Assembly: GCA_018668195.1 (NCBI GenBank)
Contig: JABITU010000210.1
Span: forward strand, 1-16,279
Direction of reading: 5' to 3'
DNA length: 16,279 bases
Origin: Tateyamaria sp.
GTDB lineage: Bacteria > Pseudomonadota > Alphaproteobacteria > Rhodobacterales > Rhodobacteraceae
Position numbers and translations under genes: made by a program. The notes beneath the pieces are model-generated. The model was given only the letters and a program-made list of their open reading frames with translations, had not been told where the DNA came from and did not search any database. Positions within the stretch are counted from its first letter, which is position 1; every line of letters starts with the position of its first letter. Shown here one piece after another: positions 13,947 through 16,279 of this stretch.

Positions 13947-15011
13947 ATGACAATAGAGCTGAAACAAGCCACAAAATTGATCCGCGGCATCAGCCATATC
14001 AAGCCCACGTCGCTGGTGCTTGAAACTGGACATTTCAACGTCCTTTTGGGGCAAACCGGATCGGGCAAAACGTCCCTAATCAAACTTATGGCGGGGCTTG
14101 ATCCGCTGGCTTCGGGCGAAATCTGGATGGATGGTCAGGATGTCTCCAAGGTGTCGACCCAGAAACGCAATATCAGTCTCGTGCATCAATTCTTTGTGAA
14201 TTATCCGCAAATGACCGTGTTTGACAACATTGCCTCCCCCCTTCGGGTCGCAGGCATGCCCAAATCAGAAATCCAAGGCCGAGTTGAAGAAGCCGCAGCT
14301 ATCCTGCAACTTGGCCCAATGCTTGACCGGCGGCCTCATGAATTGTCAGGGGGGCAGCAACAGCGCTGCGCGCTGGCGCGAGCAATCGCCAAGGAAAGCA
14401 GGGCTGTGTTCCTGGATGAACCGCTTGCAAACCTTGATTACAAACTGCGCGAAGAACTGCGCGAGCAATTGCCGGAACTCTTTGCCGGTCGGGGGGCCGT
14501 GGTCGTTTATGCCACCTCAGAGCCCGAAGAGGCCCTGTTGCTGGGCGGCAAGACAGCCCTGATGGAAGATGGCCACGTGACCCAATTTGGCCCAACGGCA
14601 CATATTTATCGCCGCCCCAAAAACCTGACGGCGGCTCGGGTATTTTCTGATCCGCCTATTAACGTGGCCGAGATCACCAAAACAGGAACTGACGCGCGCA
14701 TGCAAACAGGGGTGAACTGGGCGCTTGATGGCGCAGCCGCTGCCTTGCCTGATGGGACATACACCGTCGCTGTTCGTCCGCATCATGTTTTGCCGGTGGC
14801 TGCGTCGGCTGCCGGTGTGGCGCTGCGCGGAACGGTTCTAGTCACCGAGTTATCAGGTTCCGAATCTAGCGCGCATTTCCAAATCGGAACGGACGCTTGG
14901 GTGTCACTGGCCCATGGCGTGCATCCCTATAAAGTGGGTGGCGACCATCATTTCTATTTTGACGCGGGCAATGCATTTTATTTTGATCTCGACGGGAGGC
15001 TCGTTGCCTGA
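13947..15011 (+). CDS. glpS: Glycerol-type ABC importer ATPase, GlpS-like
   Basis: A 354-residue ATPase of the MalK/UgpC class that forms a heterodimer with the next gene product at the inner membrane. Walker A GQTGSGKT is at 35-42, the Q-loop Gln at 81 (VHQFF), a canonical LSGGQ signature at 133-137, and Walker B VFLDE at 154-158. The switch His is missing: the usual VTHD is ATSE, giving S191. A TOBE-like regulatory domain follows from about residue 240. The ATG at 13947 has GGGG upstream. Its stop overlaps the next start by one base. Assignment as GlpS rests on the pair of dissimilar ATPases behind a GlpV-like binding protein. Confidence 0.85.
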   Translation: MTIELKQATKLIRGISHIKPTSLVLETGHFNVLLGQTGSGKTSLIKLMAGLDPLASGEIWMDGQDVSKVSTQKRNISLVHQFFVNYPQMTVFDNIASPLRVAGMPKSEIQGRVEEAAAILQLGPMLDRRPHELSGGQQQRCALARAIAKESRAVFLDEPLANLDYKLREELREQLPELFAGRGAVVVYATSEPEEALLLGGKTALMEDGHVTQFGPTAHIYRRPKNLTAARVFSDPPINVAEITKTGTDARMQTGVNWALDGAAAALPDGTYTVAVRPHHVLPVAASAAGVALRGTVLVTELSGSESSAHFQIGTDAWVSLAHGVHPYKVGGDHHFYFDAGNAFYFDLDGRLVA

Positions 15012-16084
15012 TGGCCAAGATCACGCTGTCCAATCTGCGCCACTCGTATATGCCCAATCCCAAGGGGCCCGAGGATTACGCGCTCAAGAAAATCGATCTC
15101 AGTTGGGATGACGGTGGCGCATATGCGCTGCTTGGCCCATCGGGCTGTGGGAAATCAACGCTGCTCAACATTATCTCGGGCCTGCTCATGCCATCCGAGG
15201 GCAAAGTCCTGTTCGATAACAACGACGTCACCCAGCTGCCACCGGACAGGCGCAACATTGCACAGGTTTTCCAGTTCCCGGTGATCTACGACACGATGAC
15301 CGTGCGCAACAATCTGGCCTTTCCGCTGCGCAATCGCGGCATGTCGGAAACGCACATTGCGGCTCGTGTGGCTGAAATTGCCGCCATGCTTGAGGTTGAA
15401 GAGATGCTTGATACACGGGCGGCCCACCTGTCGCCCGACAACAAGCAAAAGATATCTATGGGCCGTGGTCTGGTGCGGGATGATGTGAATGTGGTGATGT
15501 TTGACGAACCACTGACCGTGATTGACCCTCACTTGAAATGGAAACTGCGCTCCAAGCTGAAAGAACTGCACCAACGCGTGCGAGCCACGATGATCTATGT
15601 GACGCATGATCAGACCGAAGCGCTGACCTTTGCCGATCAGGTGATTGTCATGCAAGACGGCGAAGTCGTCCAGATCGGCACGCCGGTTGAATTGTTCGAG
15701 CGTCCGCAGCACACGTTTGTAGGCCATTTTATCGGATCCCCCGGCATGAATGTGCTGCGCACCGAGGTCCGTGAGGGCAGCGCCTTTTTTCAGGGGCACA
15801 CGGTGCCGTTGGAAGGGACCATTTCGGGCAATGGCGGCGTGACAGAGTTGGGGATTCGCCCGGAATTTGTTTCGCTTTCAGACAGCGGACTGCCGGCACG
15901 CATCCGCAACATATCTGATGTTGGCCGCCACGCAGTGGTTGAGGCGCTGGTTGGGGACACCCCGGTGAAAGCCATTGTCGAGGGCGAATTACCAGAGAAA
16001 GGCGCAGCCGTTCATCTGGACTTTCGGGCGGATCAAACGCGGCTTTATCGCGACGGCTGGATCGCAACGGAGGCAGCATCATGA
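15011..16084 (+). CDS. glpT: Glycerol-type ABC importer ATPase, GlpT-like
   Basis: A 357-residue MalK/UgpC-class ATPase, partner of GlpS. Walker A GPSGCGKST is at 42-50, Q-loop Gln at 88 (VFQFP), Walker B VVMFDE at 161-166 and the switch His H199 in YVTHDQTEA. The signature is degenerate: LSGGQ is LSPDN at 140-144, followed by KQKIS. The D-loop is LTVID. GHFIGSPGMN at 238-247 and a TOBE domain are typical of sugar and polyol importers. Start and stop overlap the neighbouring genes (TGATG and ATGA), showing tight coupling. This GlpT is an ATPase and must not be confused with the E. coli glycerol-3-phosphate antiporter of the same name. Confidence 0.87.
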   Translation: MAKITLSNLRHSYMPNPKGPEDYALKKIDLSWDDGGAYALLGPSGCGKSTLLNIISGLLMPSEGKVLFDNNDVTQLPPDRRNIAQVFQFPVIYDTMTVRNNLAFPLRNRGMSETHIAARVAEIAAMLEVEEMLDTRAAHLSPDNKQKISMGRGLVRDDVNVVMFDEPLTVIDPHLKWKLRSKLKELHQRVRATMIYVTHDQTEALTFADQVIVMQDGEVVQIGTPVELFERPQHTFVGHFIGSPGMNVLRTEVREGSAFFQGHTVPLEGTISGNGGVTELGIRPEFVSLSDSGLPARIRNISDVGRHAVVEALVGDTPVKAIVEGELPEKGAAVHLDFRADQTRLYRDGWIATEAAS

Positions 16085-16279
16085 AAACCGAAAACCAACG
16101 CGCTTGGTTCTTTGTCTTGCCAGTCTTGTTGCTGGTGGCGTTTAACGCACTGGTGCCGATCATGACGGTGGTCAATTACTCGGTGCAGGAAACCTTTGGA
16201 AACAATGTCTTTTTCTGGCAGGGCTTGGATTGGTTCGAACAGATCCTGCGCTCTGACAGGTTTCAGGCGGCGTTGGGGC
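16081..16279 (+). CDS. glpP: ABC transporter permease, GlpP-like, cut by the window end
   Basis: The first 66 residues of a membrane permease starting at ATG 16081, which overlaps the glpT stop by four bases. After the basic start MKTENQRAW comes the first membrane helix FFVLPVLLLVAFNALVPIMT and the periplasmic stretch VNYSVQETFG...FFWQGLDWFEQIL, as in MalF/UgpA-type subunits of sugar and polyol importers. It would form the channel with a second permease expected downstream. The EAA loop that contacts the ATPases lies beyond the window. Confidence 0.85.
   Translation, partial: MKTENQRAWFFVLPVLLLVAFNALVPIMTVVNYSVQETFGNNVFFWQGLDWFEQILRSDRFQAALG

Noticed and set aside
1..16279. CRISPR arrays, tRNA or rRNA genes, riboswitches
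   Set aside because: I saw no regularly spaced repeats, no cloverleaf sequence and no conserved riboswitch core in the intergenic regions; these are short and accounted for by promoters, hairpins or IS fragments.

Overview
The window looks like a chromosome segment of a Rhodobacterales (Roseobacter-group) alphaproteobacterium. The evidence is the gene order fabD-fabG-acpP-fabF-mltG, a GlpV/GlpS/GlpT-type ABC transporter as described in rhizobia and roseobacters, a cytochrome b561-YceI fusion, moderate GC, and many decayed insertion sequences. An IS-rich genus such as Octadecabacter would fit, but no rRNA or other species marker is present.

Layout. (1) Positions 1-800 hold an IS graveyard: the 3' end of an IS256-type element abuts, and probably interrupts, a badly decayed IS3-family orfB. 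(2) Positions 1111-4493 (+) are a tightly coupled four-gene operon: D-hydantoinase/dihydropyrimidinase-like amidohydrolase, small VOC (glyoxalase-fold) protein, Asp/Glu/hydantoin-type racemase, and a DapA-fold lyase whose active site differs from true dihydrodipicolinate synthase. No carbamoylase, transporter or regulator gene is present beside it. (3) Positions 4494-5280 hold further relics: possible IS21- and IS5-like end sequences, a minus-strand IS3 orfB fragment and a plus-strand IS481-type integrase fragment, joined head to head. (4) Positions 5450-10482 (-) are the core type II fatty-acid synthesis cluster fabD, a possible small ORF, fabG, acpP, fabF, then mltG. It has a good terminator after acpP and a perfect 26-bp palindrome in the acpP leader. 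(5) Positions 10667-11881 (+) encode a di-heme cytochrome b561 domain fused to a YceI domain, divergent from fabD. (6) Positions 12037 to the end (+) hold a glycerol-type ABC importer operon (glpV, glpS, glpT, start of glpP) with a consensus-like promoter and an intercistronic hairpin after glpV.

How the genes work together. The hydantoinase operon probably opens a cyclic amide or ureide ring and interconverts stereoisomers; the lyase and VOC protein presumably act on the same substrate or its products, but the substrate is unknown. It is flanked on both sides by dead IS fragments and sits beside conserved core genes, so it looks like an accessory segment. The fab cluster supplies malonyl-ACP (FabD), the carrier (AcpP), condensation (FabF) and beta-keto reduction (FabG). 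MltG trims nascent peptidoglycan. The transporter probably imports glycerol: GlpV binds it in the periplasm and the GlpS/GlpT ATPase pair drives the permeases. The most striking observations are that the degenerate motifs of GlpS and GlpT combine to leave one consensus and one degenerate ATP site, the altered DapA-fold active site, and the palindrome upstream of acpP.
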